In this document: positions 1 to 9,972 of the stretch, in pieces
Layout: every line of letters begins with the position of its first letter
Position numbering within the stretch: position 1 is the stretch's first letter
From: Zingiber officinale
Taxonomy: Eukaryota > Streptophyta > Magnoliopsida > Zingiberales > Zingiberaceae
Direction: 5' to 3'
NCBI RefSeq assembly: GCF_018446385.1
Contig: NC_056002.1
Coordinates: forward strand, 6,931,474 to 6,995,473
Length of the DNA stretch: 64,000 bases
Made by a program: the position numbers and the translations under genes
Notes under the pieces: model-generated
The model's database searches: none
Seen by the model: only the letters and a program-made list of their open reading frames with translations
What the model was told of the DNA's origin: nothing

Positions 1-38
1 GACCGGCCTTCGTCCGACTCAGCCTCCGGACGGGATCA
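1..38 (+). repeat. 3' end of the 5' LTR of the first Tat element
   Basis: These bases match the last 38 bases of the 3' LTR at 4492-4529 and end in CA directly before the primer-binding site. The rest of the LTR is upstream of the window. Confidence 0.85.
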
Positions 39-42
39 AATT

Positions 43-60
43 TGGCGCCGTCTGTGGGAA
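43..60 (+). other. Primer-binding site, first Tat element
   Basis: TGGCGCCGTCTGTGGGAA lies 4 bases after the LTR end. The same motif sits in the same place in the second Tat element (25104-25121). TGGCGCCG tracts after the LTR are usual for plant Tat/Athila-type gypsy elements, where they pair with a tRNA 3' end. I think tRNA-Arg is likeliest but cannot confirm it. Confidence 0.75.
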
Positions 61-244
61 GACGAGGGACACGGCGTGATATGCTATGCGTGATATGCTT
101 GCAGGAAGACGAGGGACACGGCGGAGCGAATACAAAATTGGCGACTAACGCCCGGCTCGGTAGAAGCAATTAAGGCGGTTCGGGTGGAGCAGATGGAGGA
201 TGAAGAGAGCATCACATATGCGTTATTGGCGAGGAGGGTCCAGC

Positions 245-397
245 GGGTCTCGGACCAGCGCCATCGCCACCGGTCTCGGACCGGAGTGCCATTACTGGTC
301 TCGGACCAGCGCCATCGCCACCGGTCTCGGACCGGAGTGCCATTACTGGTCTCGGACCAGCACCATCGCCACCGGTCTCGGACCGGAGTACCCAGAC
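245..397 (+). repeat. 51-bp tandem repeat, three copies, each with two hairpins
   Basis: The unit starts ggtctcggaccagcgccatc and recurs every 51 bp. Each unit holds the inverted repeats CTGGTC-TCG-GACCAG and CCGGTC-TCG-GACCGG, which differ by a compensated base pair (T:A against C:G). Because 51 is a multiple of 3 the repeat stays open as short ORFs on both strands, which I do not regard as genes. The same repeat has four copies at 44294-44490. Confidence 0.85.
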
Positions 398-1640
398 TCT
401 CGCCCCAGTGCGAGTTATAAGTGAGCTCTGCTCTCACGCCCAACGACCTTTTTAGGTCGGCTCCCATGCGAGAATTAAAAGTGAGCCCTGTGCTCACGCC
501 CAACGACCTTTTAGGTCGGTAGTCCCAGACTCTCGCCCCAGTGCGAGTTATAAGTGAGCTCTGCTCTCACGCCCAACGACCTTTTTAGGTCGGCTCCCAT
601 GCGAGAATTAAAAGTGAGCCCTGTGCTCACGCCCAACGACCTTTTAGGTCGGTAGTCCCAGACTCTCGCCCCAGTGCGAGTTATAAGTGAGCTCTGCTCT
701 CACGCCCAACGACCTTTTAGGTCGGCTCCCATGCGAGAATTAAAAGTGAGCCCTACGCTCACGCCCAACGACCTTTTAGGTCGGTAGCCCCAGACTCTCG
801 CCTCAGTGCGAGTTATAAGTGAGCTCTGCTCTCACGCCCAACGACCTTTTAGGTCGGCTCCCATGCGAGAATTAAAAGTGAGCCTTGCGCTCACACCCAA
901 CGACCTTTTAGGTCGGTAGCCCCAGGCTCTCGCCCCAGTGCGAGTTATAAGTGAGCCCTGTGCTCACGCCCAACGACCTTTTAGGTCGGCTCCCATGCGA
1001 GAATTAAAAGTGAGCCCTGTGCTCACGCCCAACGACCTTTTAGGTCGGTAGTCCCAGACTCTCGCCCCAGTGCGAGTTATAAGTGAGCCCTGTGCTCACG
1101 CCCAACGACCTTTTAGGTCGGTAGTCCCAGACTCTCGCCCCAGTGCGAGTTATAAGTGAGCTCTGCTCTCACGCCCAACGACCTTTTTTAGGTCGGCTCC
1201 CATGCGAGAATTAAAAGTGAGCCCTGCTCACGCCCAACGACCTTTTAGGTCGGTAGTCCCAGACTCTCGCCCCAGTGCGAGTTATAAGTGAGCTCTGCTC
1301 TCACGCCCAACGACCTTTTTTAGGTCGGCTCCCATGCGAGAATTAAAAGTGAGCCCTGCTCACGCCCAACGACCTTTTAGGTCGGTAGTCCCAGACTCTC
1401 GCCCCAGTGCGAGTTATAAGTGAGCTCTGCTCTCACGCCCAACGACCTTTTCTAGGTCGGCTCCCATGCGAGAATTAAAAGTGAGCCCTGCTCACGTCCA
1501 ACGACCTTTTAGGTCGGTAGTCCCAGACTCTCGCCCCAGTGCGAGTTATAAGTGAGCTCCACTCTCACGCCCAACGACCTTTTTAGGTCGGCTCCCATGC
1601 GAGAATTAAAAGCAAGCCCTATGCTCGCGCCCAACGACCT
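391..1640 (+). repeat. About 133-bp tandem repeat, roughly nine to ten copies
   Basis: The unit begins cccagactctcgccccagtg and recurs about every 133 bp (391, 524, 657 and on), with small length changes in T-runs and in the GTGAGC block. Each unit contains inverted repeats: CTCG...CGAG, GTGAG...CTCAC, GTGAGC...GCTCAC, and ACGACCT-T(n)-AGGTCG twice. It is the internal satellite-like array of this Tat family and has a homologous array at 44490-45540. Confidence 0.9.
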
Positions 1641-2157
1641 TTCAGGTCGGCCCCATACGGGAACCAAAAATCAGCTCCTCTGCGAAAATCATAAGCGAAC
1701 TCAGTGCATACGCCTAACTACCTTTCCGAGAAATGTGCCTCACCTGGAGCAGAGCGTTTTCCATAATCAGGTCAGCTATATCTGGATTTATTTTATGCAA
1801 ATTACAAATATGCAGCAAATACCAAGGGCAAGGGGCGTGAAAGGCCATCTACCCTACTCTTACAGCGCCAATATTGACTACGAAATCAGGTTTTACACGG
1901 TCATCACAGTTACAATTTTCAAGCACTACATTTACTTTATCATCCCAAAATACATGCATGAAAAGAAATCATGAAGCGACTCTAGGTTCCTACACAATGA
2001 CCAATCTCTAAGAACGTGTTTGCTAGATGAAAATTAAGCAGGAGAAGAGGGCCAAAAGGGGACGGATCGACGAGAGCAGCAACGCCGTGCGGCAAAGGAG
2101 GGATACAGCCTAGGCCACAAGCAGAAGCGCCGTTTGGCAAAGGAGCCACTGAGACAA
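1641..2157. other. Transition from repeat array to antisense ORF, no gene
   Basis: The repeat decays here (cccatacgggaacc, then gcgaactcagtgcatacgc) into unique, more AT-rich sequence. A similar transition occurs at 45541-45928 in the second element. On the minus strand this would be the 3' untranslated region of the antisense ORF. I see no coding region I trust. Confidence 0.5.
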
Positions 2158-2622
2158 CTATTCCCCAGGCCAGCTTTTACTCGGGGAAAGGATGGGCCCG
2201 GGGGAATGAGCACTCCCGCACGAGGACCTGTCAAGAGATTCAGGCGCGCCCGCGGCCCTGGCCAGCTCCGCGTAAAGGGAGTCGATGACTGTTTGCTGCC
2301 GGGCGAGCGTGTCTTGCTTGTCCTCAAGAACCGCATGGAGGAGAGATAACTCTGTCTCATGTTCTCGTTGCAAACGGTCTTGGCGGCTAATTTGGTGCTG
2401 CAAATCAAACTGGTATTCATCTTTCATCGCCTTTTCTGCATGCACGCGAGATTTTGTAAGACGATACTGGGAGTCCATGTCATGCAAGACAGCCAGCAGA
2501 CGAGCTTGATCCCTGGACAAGCGCTCCAGTTCGCGCTCTTTCTCGGCAAGTTGCGAGGTGAGCTGATCTATCCGTATTTGGGAAGGCAGTTGATCGACTT
2601 CGTCAGAGGAAGGAGAACGCAT
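2158..2622 (-). CDS. Antisense coiled-coil protein of Tat element (aORF-3 homologue)
   Basis: This 154-residue ORF runs opposite to the element. It starts MRSPSSDEVDQLPSQIRIDQ and is dominated by charged heptad sequence (residues about 15-125: LAEKERELERLSRDQ, REHETELSLLHAVLEDKQ), typical of a coiled coil. The tail (about 130-154) is Ser/Pro-rich. No enzyme domain is visible. It matches the 151-residue ORF at 45929-46384 nearly throughout, so the frame has been kept in two copies. A palindromic TATA box lies about 95 bp upstream (2715-2728). The reverse strand of this stretch also has short ORFs, which I read as shadows. Plant Tat elements are known to carry antisense ORFs between pol and the 3' LTR; the function of this one is unknown. 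Confidence 0.65.
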   Translation of the reverse strand: MRSPSSDEVDQLPSQIRIDQLTSQLAEKERELERLSRDQARLLAVLHDMDSQYRLTKSRVHAEKAMKDEYQFDLQHQISRQDRLQREHETELSLLHAVLEDKQDTLARQQTVIDSLYAELARAAGAPESLDRSSCGSAHSPGPILSPSKSWPGE

Positions 2623-2714
2623 TTCGGAGGAAAGAAGCAGGTAAAGCGCGGGTGGGCAGAAGATAGTAGGGAAGCAGGAACGAAGCAGGATAGATCGAAG
2701 AAGTGACCATGAGG

Positions 2715-2728
2715 CTCTTTATAAAGAG
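2715..2728 (-). promoter_or_regulatory. Palindromic TATA box for the antisense ORF
   Basis: CTCTTTATAAAGAG is a perfect 14-bp palindrome with a TATA core, about 95 bp upstream of the antisense ATG at 2622. The identical palindrome recurs at 55798-55811 ahead of the homologous ORF in the second Tat element, which supports a promoter role. Confidence 0.6.
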
Positions 2729-2986
2729 GGCGGGTGGACAAGTCAAAGCAAAGGCATGGGCGCAACACTCCAAGCGACTGGCGACATAATGAAAAAGGCA
2801 GGGTATCCCAAGCGACGCGATACAAAAGTAGGCGCGTGGCGCAGGAAGCAGAAGAGCGCAGAGATATGCCGAGGTCATGGAGATACGCTGAGGTAAATAC
2901 ACAGAGATCTGCTGAGATCACAAAGATATGCCGAAGTCACAGAAATGCGCGGAGGTCTAGTCAGTCAGACTCTCGTCTTCCTTTGA

Positions 2987-3006
2987 CTAGACTTGTGGGG
3001 GAGGCT
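2987..3006 (+). other. Polypurine tract of first Tat element
   Basis: gtgggggaggct directly precedes the LTR start TGTGATACGG. The equivalent in the second element is gtgagggatgct before 56083. Confidence 0.6.
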
Positions 3007-4529
3007 TGTGATACGGTTGGTATCGGAGGGGCCCAAGAGAAGAGTCAAGGCCGCGTGACGGTCAAAAGTCACGAGGAGGTGGCGGTCAATAGTCATGCCT
3101 AACTGGCGCTCGAAAAGGCAAGTTAACAGGGCAGTCAGGGCTCAGCATCGGCAGGACCCGGCGGAGACATGGCAGGATCAGCAGAGCTGAGCAGGGCCAG
3201 CCCGAGCTACAAACCTGCAGTAGAGGGCCAGGAAGTACAAAGTGCAGGATGCAAGTTGGTATCGGCAGAGCTAAGCAGAAGCCAAGAATTGGAAGTATAG
3301 GCCAATGGGTCAGGATCAGCAGAGCTAAGCAGGGCCAGCCCGAGCTACAGACCTACAGTAGAGGGCCAGGAAGTACAAAGTGCAGGATGCAAGTTGGTAT
3401 CGGCAGAGCTAAGCAGAAGCCAAGAATTGGAAGTATAGGCCAATGGGTCAGGATCAGCAGAGCTGAGCAGGGCCAGCCCGAGCTACAGACCTGCAGTAGA
3501 GGGCCAGGAAGTACAAAGTGCAGGATGCAAGTTGGTATCGGCAGAGCTAAGCAGAAGCCAAGAATTGGAAGTATAGGCCAATGGGTCAGGATCAGCAGAG
3601 CTAAGCAGGGCCAGCCCGAGCTACAGACCTGCAGTAGAGGGCCAGGAAGTACAAAGTGCAGGATGCAAGTTGGTATCGGCAGAGCTAAGCAGAAGCCAAG
3701 AATTGGAAGTATAGGCCAATGGGTCAGGGTTGGCAGAGCTGAGCGGAAGCAGCCCGAGCTACAGACCTGCGGTTGAGGGCCAGGAAGTATAAAGCGCAGG
3801 ATGCAGGATGGAGATCAGCGTAGCTATGTCTAGACAGTTAGGGCTACAGGTCTGCGAGTTGGAAGCCTGGAAAGGCGAACCACAGGCGCAGGCTGGTGCG
3901 AGGACACCATGAAGCGGAGGAGCTAGGTAATACGGGAGCGGAGAATCTCAACGGTTCGTCAGGGGTAATCATTACATACCAACGATGCGGGCGAAGGCGA
4001 AGGTTCCTAAAACGAAAAGATGCCCTCATAGCCAGTAGTAGCCTGACAACTGTCTCTCACTACAGGACAAAACCCAAGCGCGAAGGCGGAGGTTCCTAAA
4101 CAGAAAGATGCTCTCACAGCAAATAGGAGCGCGACAGGTGTCCAGGACTAGCGGACAAAGCGAGGCGTCTAACGTTTTCTGACAGGAGGGCAGGTTCTAG
4201 CAGGAGGATGCATAAAAGGGGAGAAATCCCTCGTACGCAGGTACGCGCACACACCCTCTCGTCACTTCTTTCCACAACTGTTTTTCCCTTCTGCTTCTCT
4301 CTGTTCTTTCTGGGGAAAAAGGACCTGACTTGAGCGTCGGAGGGCCTGATCCGGGGACTTTTTCCCTGGGTTTCGGTCCCTAACGCGAGAAGGGGAGATC
4401 GTCTGAGTGTGTGCAGGGTCCTACAGCCGCATCAGCCACCCGTGGGGAGCCTGCGTCGCCCGCGACTTTCCGTCAACGCCCAGTCCACCGCGACCGGCCT
4501 TCGTCCGACTCAGCCTCCGGACGGGATCA
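3007..4529 (+). repeat. 3' LTR of the first Tat element
   Basis: This LTR of about 1.52 kb begins TGTGAT and ends GGGATCA. It is homologous to the LTRs of the second Tat element (23522-25099, 56083-57697) at both ends, but its middle repeats differ. A TATA-like cataaaaggg at 4211-4220 is followed by ctcgtacg, where transcription probably starts near 4240. The aaaaaggacctgacttgagc segment about 100 bp downstream of it is shared with the other LTRs. Confidence 0.85.
3244..3790 (+). repeat. 138-bp tandem repeat inside the LTR, about four copies
   Basis: gcaggatgcaagttggtatc recurs at 3244, 3382, 3520 and 3658, a strict 138-bp period (46 codons). This makes a 175-residue ORF, an artefact of the period. 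The repeat lies in U3 upstream of the TATA-like box. The second Tat element has a different repeat in the same position, so these arrays turn over fast. Confidence 0.9.
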
Positions 4530-5193
4530 CTATACATCATTACCAAATAAATTATTTTACTTGATTCCAAAGATATAATAGACTCCTTTTGAATGATAAA
4601 TCATTTCTCCCATGACCATGAATTTCGAGTCATTAATATCTCTATCAAGCGGCCAGGATATTAACTCCTAATCCAAGAGAGTAATGAATCCTCTATTGAC
4701 TCAACAATATTCTCTCTATGTTTTGTCATACACCCAACTATCATATTAATCACAATTTGATTAAAGACTGCTTTTAACAGCGTCAAAATACATAACTCCA
4801 CACATAGAATAAATGAAGGTCTCAAGTCAAAATATCATTTATACTTGTTTATAAGAAGAATGACCAATGATTCTTAATATGTGGTCTCCTCTTAAGCGGA
4901 TCGTGTCTAGTGTACCTCTAAACTCAAGGAACCCCCAAGTACAACTTGAATATCCATCTCTTAGTCTATCTCGACTTAATCATATTCAGCGTTGATCTAG
5001 ATATTCATGTCCCCTCTAGATATCTATCCGATCCAAAACTATTTTCATATTAATATACCATTAATATGTGAGACTTTATCATTAATCATATAGGTACAGA
5101 AAAATAAATAATTAACGATAAATACATATCTTTATGAAATAATTATCTACAAATGCATAAGAGTATTTTGACACATAAGTGCACATACCAACA
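4530..5193 (-). repeat. Probable truncated LTR, cut by the first Tat element
   Basis: Read on the minus strand this starts TGTTGGTATGTGCACTTATG at 5193 and continues as AT-rich LTR-like sequence until it is broken at 4529/4530 by the Tat element. No polypurine tract precedes the TGTTGG, so it would be a 5' or solo LTR. The assignment rests on the terminal motif and general character only. Confidence 0.4.
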
Positions 5194-5791
5194 ATATTCT
5201 TACAATCAAGCTGGTAAGTGGCTTTTTCACTTACAAAAATATTTTCGTTTAAGAGAATGTTCATAGTGGAAGTAAATAATTAAAGTGACCCCTTGAATTA
5301 GTTATCTCAATAAGGTAAATACTAAATAAAATTAAGACATTGTGCATGTGACATCAAAATTTATTGAAATTTTAGCTGCACATTCAATAACGAGCACTGA
5401 GGGATGATAAAAAATGATCAAAGTTATTCATCCATCTCTTCTCTTCTAGTTCATATAAGTTCTAACATTAGAATATCTAATAATATATACTATTCTATGT
5501 CTGATTTCTAAATCCATTCTTTCCACACTTAAAAACGTTGACAAAGTGTTAGTTGATTTTCAATTTTTTTACGCCTTTATTTTTTTTCTTTTTGACAAAA
5601 GAGTTTTGTTTTTACTATTTTTTTGATGGGAAAAGTCGATCAGAAGTTCTTTTATAAATCGCCTTATAATGAAAAGTAAAATTATAGACGATGTGTTTTA
5701 TATTTGGGGCCACTTGAAGTTATAACCAAATTTTAATTAATTATTAAAATATATTATATAATTTTAAAAAATTATAATATAGATCGTAAAT

Positions 5792-6029
5792 ATTAGGGGT
5801 GAGCATTCGATTAATTCGATCCATAAATTAATCGAATTAATCGAAAACTGATTTAGTGTTGACTAACAGAATCAAATCAAAGTTTTATTAAAACTGAATT
5901 AACCGAATTAATTATTTCAGTTAACATCGAATTAACTAAATTTATTTAAAATAATAATAAAAAGAATTTATATAAGATTAATACCAAATTAACCGAATTA
6001 ACTAAATTAACAGAATATTCACCCCTAAT
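5792..6029. mobile_element. hAT-like MITE
   Basis: This 238-bp AT-rich element has terminal inverted repeats ATTAGGGGTGA / TCACCCCTAAT and internal aattaaccgaattaa-type subrepeats. The TAGGGGTG terminus followed by GAGCATTCG is a common plant hAT-derived non-autonomous element. A clean 8-bp target duplication is not obvious (flanks gtaaatat / ataaataa). Confidence 0.65.
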
Positions 6030-8400
6030 AAATAATCATGAGAAAATGTCAATAATAATTCTCAATGGTAGCTCTACGTATACTATAGGAATATTCTTAT
6101 AAAAGCTGAGAAAAAAATTAAATAAGAAATTTCACGGGATTTATTTGTTGAGAAAATTTTAAAAAGATATTTTTATTTTCAATTATTATTCAAAGGAGCT
6201 TTTTGTTTTTAAATAATAATAAAAGCACACTTACTCTATTTTTCATTTGAAAAAATAACTCTTATTCAAATCATAATATAGTAAGTATGATCACATCTAT
6301 TACAATAGAGTAAAAAATTATTCCAATTTACTCAAATTTATCACATATAAAATATTACTATATTAAATTATTTTTTGTTTTAATTAAATTTGCTCTATTT
6401 TCTTATAATTATTTCAAATGTTACTGAATTGATTGACCTCTCACCTACCTAAAGCACTACACATGTTCCAGTGTTTGTCCATTCCCTTTAATCAATTTGA
6501 TTTGGACAACGGATAGAAATTAAATTATTTAAAAAGTGGCATTATATCCAAATTTAATTTATCAATCATTAAACTGATTAATTATTCTAAATATTAACAA
6601 GATATCTGAAACTCGTCGTGCTCAACCTAATTAACTTGTTGTGTATATATATTCTTCCGGTCTAAAACTGATGAAGATGTATAGTTGGTGAGGTAGATGG
6701 TGTATTGACTATAGGGGGCTTTGAAGTGGGGGAGTCCAAAGCAGCAAAGCTCAAGCTAACTTGTCACATTATAGAAGAAAGGGAAAGTAAGTAGATGGGT
6801 TGGGGATGGGTCTCCGACAGTCACTCTGACACTCAAGGTAATTTTAAGGCTAAATCTAAATAATTATGAAAATAGTGGTGATGGACGGTAAAAATGTTTG
6901 ACGGCTTATCTGCACATGGAGAAAGGATCCCTTATATAGCACATTTGCTCTTGATCCATATAACAAGTCGTCTCATCATAATAATATAACCTCTAAAGTA
7001 ATCAATTTTACCTTATGCCTAAACGGTATCTGGTCATCCCAACATAGGATGGTAGAGATGTATCTAATATGGGTGGCAAAAATATATAAATTAAATTTCA
7101 AGGATTTCCTGATAAACTTATGTGTGACATTAAATGAGACAATAGGTTAATGATCCCAACATATTAATGGACCTTTAGTTAATATCATTTAATTAGTAGG
7201 TAACACATGTCGCTTAAGAGAAAGCCTTGTGGGCCCATAAATGAGGAATTTAAACTTGGATCACCTCCAAGGAATTTGAGGTCTTAATGAGCTCCTAGTG
7301 ATGTTCCTTCAATAGAGTTAGCCAAGTTGGAGTTTGATCGAACCTGGTGTACCACCAAATCCAATAAACTTCGGAAGGCTGAGCTTTTGTGAGCTCTTCG
7401 CAGAGAGATAAGACTTTTACCTGACTTAGAGCAATGTGTGATGATTCAACTACCCAGTATGTCTTAGTCACTTGAAGACTTAAGGAATCTATTATGTGCT
7501 TCATCTGATCGACTCTGAAGAGCTATGCCTCTTAAATATCCGATCGAAACCATCCAATTGGTGTTGTAGAGGGAATCATCTTGTGTGCTCATCAAGAGAC
7601 TTGGGATGCTTGGCTACGTATGTTGGACTTCGTGATCGTTACACATGTGTGCTCAGCTTCATCCGATCGGGTTCCAAGGAACCATACCCCTACTCTTTCT
7701 AAGAGTTTGGCTTGCCCCTCCAATTAGAATTCAGGAGCTAGCTCGGAACTCGAATGCTTAAGTTGATTTAAAAAAAAAAAAAAAATTGAGTCCTACTTTA
7801 TTCGCGATATCACATACTTTTATCTTTCACAAATGAAAACGATCGAACATTAAATAGACAAGATTTACGAGAGCACATGCAAAATAAATGCTTCTTATTT
7901 TGCATGCATGGCTTAGTTGCGTCCCAGCACAGGGTGAATGGTCACCCAACTTGCAGAGAACAAATTAAAGGGGATGCAGATATATATCATTGACTTTAGT
8001 TTGATTCCTTCCATCGATGAGTTGTTTTTTCCACTGGATCCGTCTTCATCAGTCCTGATCAGAAGATGACACTCGGAATTAATCATTTTCCCAGTTAGAT
8101 CAACGTCTCATCATCCCACTCTTCTATAAGATATATATAATTAATAGAAGAAGAATGAGGATACTCTCAATTAAGTAGTTAATGCTAGCTTTTCTTTTTG
8201 ATTACAGGATATAATTCCCCAGCTAGAAAAACAAAAACATTTATAAAATTAAAGCATGGATAATCTTGCAGCTGGGAACTGAATATATTCTGCATGGGCC
8301 ATGGAGCAAAGAAGGAAAAGTAGTCCACATTATGCTTCGGAGAAAAAGATCGAGTATATATGGTCACTGTGCAATTAGTTGGCGTTGACTTACATTATTT
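6030..8400. other. Intergenic, AT-rich, no gene found
   Basis: I see only short ORFs without domain character. The part about 7290-7720 is less AT-rich and has two small ORFs (68-69 codons, one per strand) resembling decayed repeat sequence, not a gene. A poly-A run lies near 7769. The last about 300 bp is probably the promoter of the MIR169 gene. Confidence 0.5.
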
Positions 8401-8414
8401 CGTGCAGCATACAT

Positions 8415-8424
8415 TATAAATAGG
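8415..8424 (+). promoter_or_regulatory. TATA box of the MIR169 gene
   Basis: TATAAATAGG is a near-consensus plant TATA box 86 bp before the foldback, placing transcription start near 8446. Confidence 0.65.
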
Positions 8425-8500
8425 GTAGATGTGGCAAGAACAAGGGGCAGCAGGGGGGAATTAATCTTAGTAGAGTTAGAAGAGGGGTCTTACATGAGGG

Positions 8501-8646
8501 TAAGGGCCTGCTTTGGTTAAGCCAAGAATGACTTGCCTATAGCTTGCAAGATCTTCAGAGATCATTATTGTCTGAAGAGGTGATGACTACATCTTTGGGT
8601 TTTCTATAGGGCAGTCATCCCCTTGGCTTATGCTGAGAGGCTCTTA
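8501..8646 (+). ncRNA. MIR169: MIR169 microRNA precursor
   Basis: The 5' arm at 8519-8539 carries a 21-nt miR169 sequence; by memory it differs from the rice miR169n/o form only at its first base. The 3' arm at about 8609-8630 (gcagtcatccccttggctta) pairs with it through TAAGCCAAG and the ATGACT and CTATAG blocks, with small bulges as in plant MIR169 foldbacks. The outer stem TAAGGGCCT / AGGCTCTTA closes the hairpin. The mature arm is 5', as is usual in this family. miR169 directs cleavage of NF-YA (HAP2) mRNAs and acts in drought, nutrient and development responses in other plants. It stands alone with its own TATA box, and I saw no second copy in the window. Confidence 0.92.
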
Positions 8647-9207
8647 TCCTTCATGCCAGCCTCTGAAAATCTTCTGTCAATTTTCTAATTTTCAATTACT
8701 ATAAAGGTTTATACTGCTGAAGTCTTCGTTACAGGCCAGGTAGACATTGTAGTATATAAATCACAAGGTTTTTTCAGGACTTCGTGTGATCAGCTGGAAG
8801 GGAGGTAAATCAACTTCGCCCAGTGCAGGTAGAATATAATGATGCATTTCGCACATGTTAAAATTGATATCATTACACCGTATATAAATACCAATTAGTA
8901 GACCAGGTGTACATATTTATTATTAAAACATAGTCAATTATCCTATTTAAAAATTTTATCTTAAATTTTAAATACGATAGTTAAAAAATCCGTACATTAT
9001 CTATTCTACTCATTCTCTAAATTTTATATCTATGAATAATATTTTTTAAAATTTAGAAAATAAATTTTATTCCCTAAACACTATAGAGGAGTAAGAAAAA
9101 ATAAAAAAGATAATATATATAGTGCGGTGAAAAATAAATATCTAAATTTAATAAAATATATTTTTTTATTCTAAATTATACGTTTTATATAAGAAAGCTG
9201 GTGTGAT

Positions 9208-9238
<31 letters not shown>

Positions 9239-9960
9239 TTGTGGTAAATGATAGGATGTTTTTCTCAAATAATTAGGGTTTAAAATCCATTTAGTCAATA
9301 CATGTGATGTTTAAATAATTAGTGGAGTAAAATATAAAAGATAATATCCTTCAGTTCAAATAGTTTAGTATCATAGGTTCTATGATAAAATATAAGTAAG
9401 TAAATCTTAAAGACATTTTGCCATGGCAAAATAATTTTTAATTTACATAAGAAGGTCATGCACTCAACAAATTATTTTACATAGTTGAAAATTGACTCTA
9501 AAACTTATTAAATCAACTATTCATGTATGCACTAACTGTCTAACTCGTGGGTGCGTGTTTGAATAACTAGTGAGGTTGGGATGCCGCGTCAAAAGCTACC
9601 TCGCTTACTGCATAGGGAGAATGTGAAATTGGCCAGTCGATCCCATAATTAATCGAGTTATAAGATTTAGATATTTGATATAAAAAAAAATCTATATGCA
9701 CCACTAACATTACTATGGATGATAATCCATATACATCTGTTATTTTTTAAGATTTAAAATTAAAAATAAGATTATATAGATAGACGTGCGAAGCTGCGAG
9801 GAAAAAACATGTCATCTATTTTAACCTAATGTATAATATTTTTAAAAATTGGGGGCCATTGTTAACAAATTAAAGGTTAAGTGGACAAATGGAAAGATTG
9901 TCCAGAGGATCTGCTGCTCTCGCGTTGGTCCCTTTTTATCCAGGTCTTTCTAACAGCGAC
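8647..9960. other. Intergenic, AT-rich with microsatellite
   Basis: No gene is seen. An (AT)n microsatellite lies at about 9208-9235. The final 100 bp rises in GC and leads into the aaaccctaatc leader of the next gene. Confidence 0.5.
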
Positions 9961-9972
9961 GAAACCCTAATC

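Larger units (their letters stand above)
1..4529 (+). mobile_element. Non-autonomous Tat-lineage Ty3/gypsy LTR element (internally deleted; 5' LTR cut by window edge)
   Basis: The first 38 bases (gaccggcct...gatca) are repeated at 4492-4529, so the window opens at the last bases of a 5' LTR and the matching 3' LTR ends at 4529. A primer-binding site follows the 5' LTR directly. The interior has no gag or pol. It passes almost at once into tandem repeats (about 245-1640), an antisense coiled-coil ORF (2158-2622) and a purine-rich tract before the 3' LTR (3007). The same modules in the same order occur in the full-size element at 23522-57697, so this is a deletion derivative of that family. The left target duplication lies outside the window; the right flank begins ctata. 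Confidence 0.85.

Noticed and set aside
245..300. Similarity of tcggaccag in the 51-bp repeat to the miR166 core
   Set aside because: Only nine bases agree and the hairpin is far too short for a plant microRNA precursor.
184..420. Open frames of 74-140 codons over the 51-bp repeats on both strands (also 44243-44812)
   Set aside because: They stay open only because the repeat length is a multiple of three; composition is that of the repeat and frames are open on both strands.
245..1640. Possible CRISPR-like array
   Set aside because: Repeats are directly tandem without unique spacers, in a plant retrotransposon.
3249..3776. 175-codon ORF with a 46-residue repeat
   Set aside because: It is a direct translation of the 138-bp LTR repeat, in U3 upstream of the promoter.
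7295..7702. Short ORFs on both strands
   Set aside because: No recognisable domain, no promoter; composition resembles decayed repeat.
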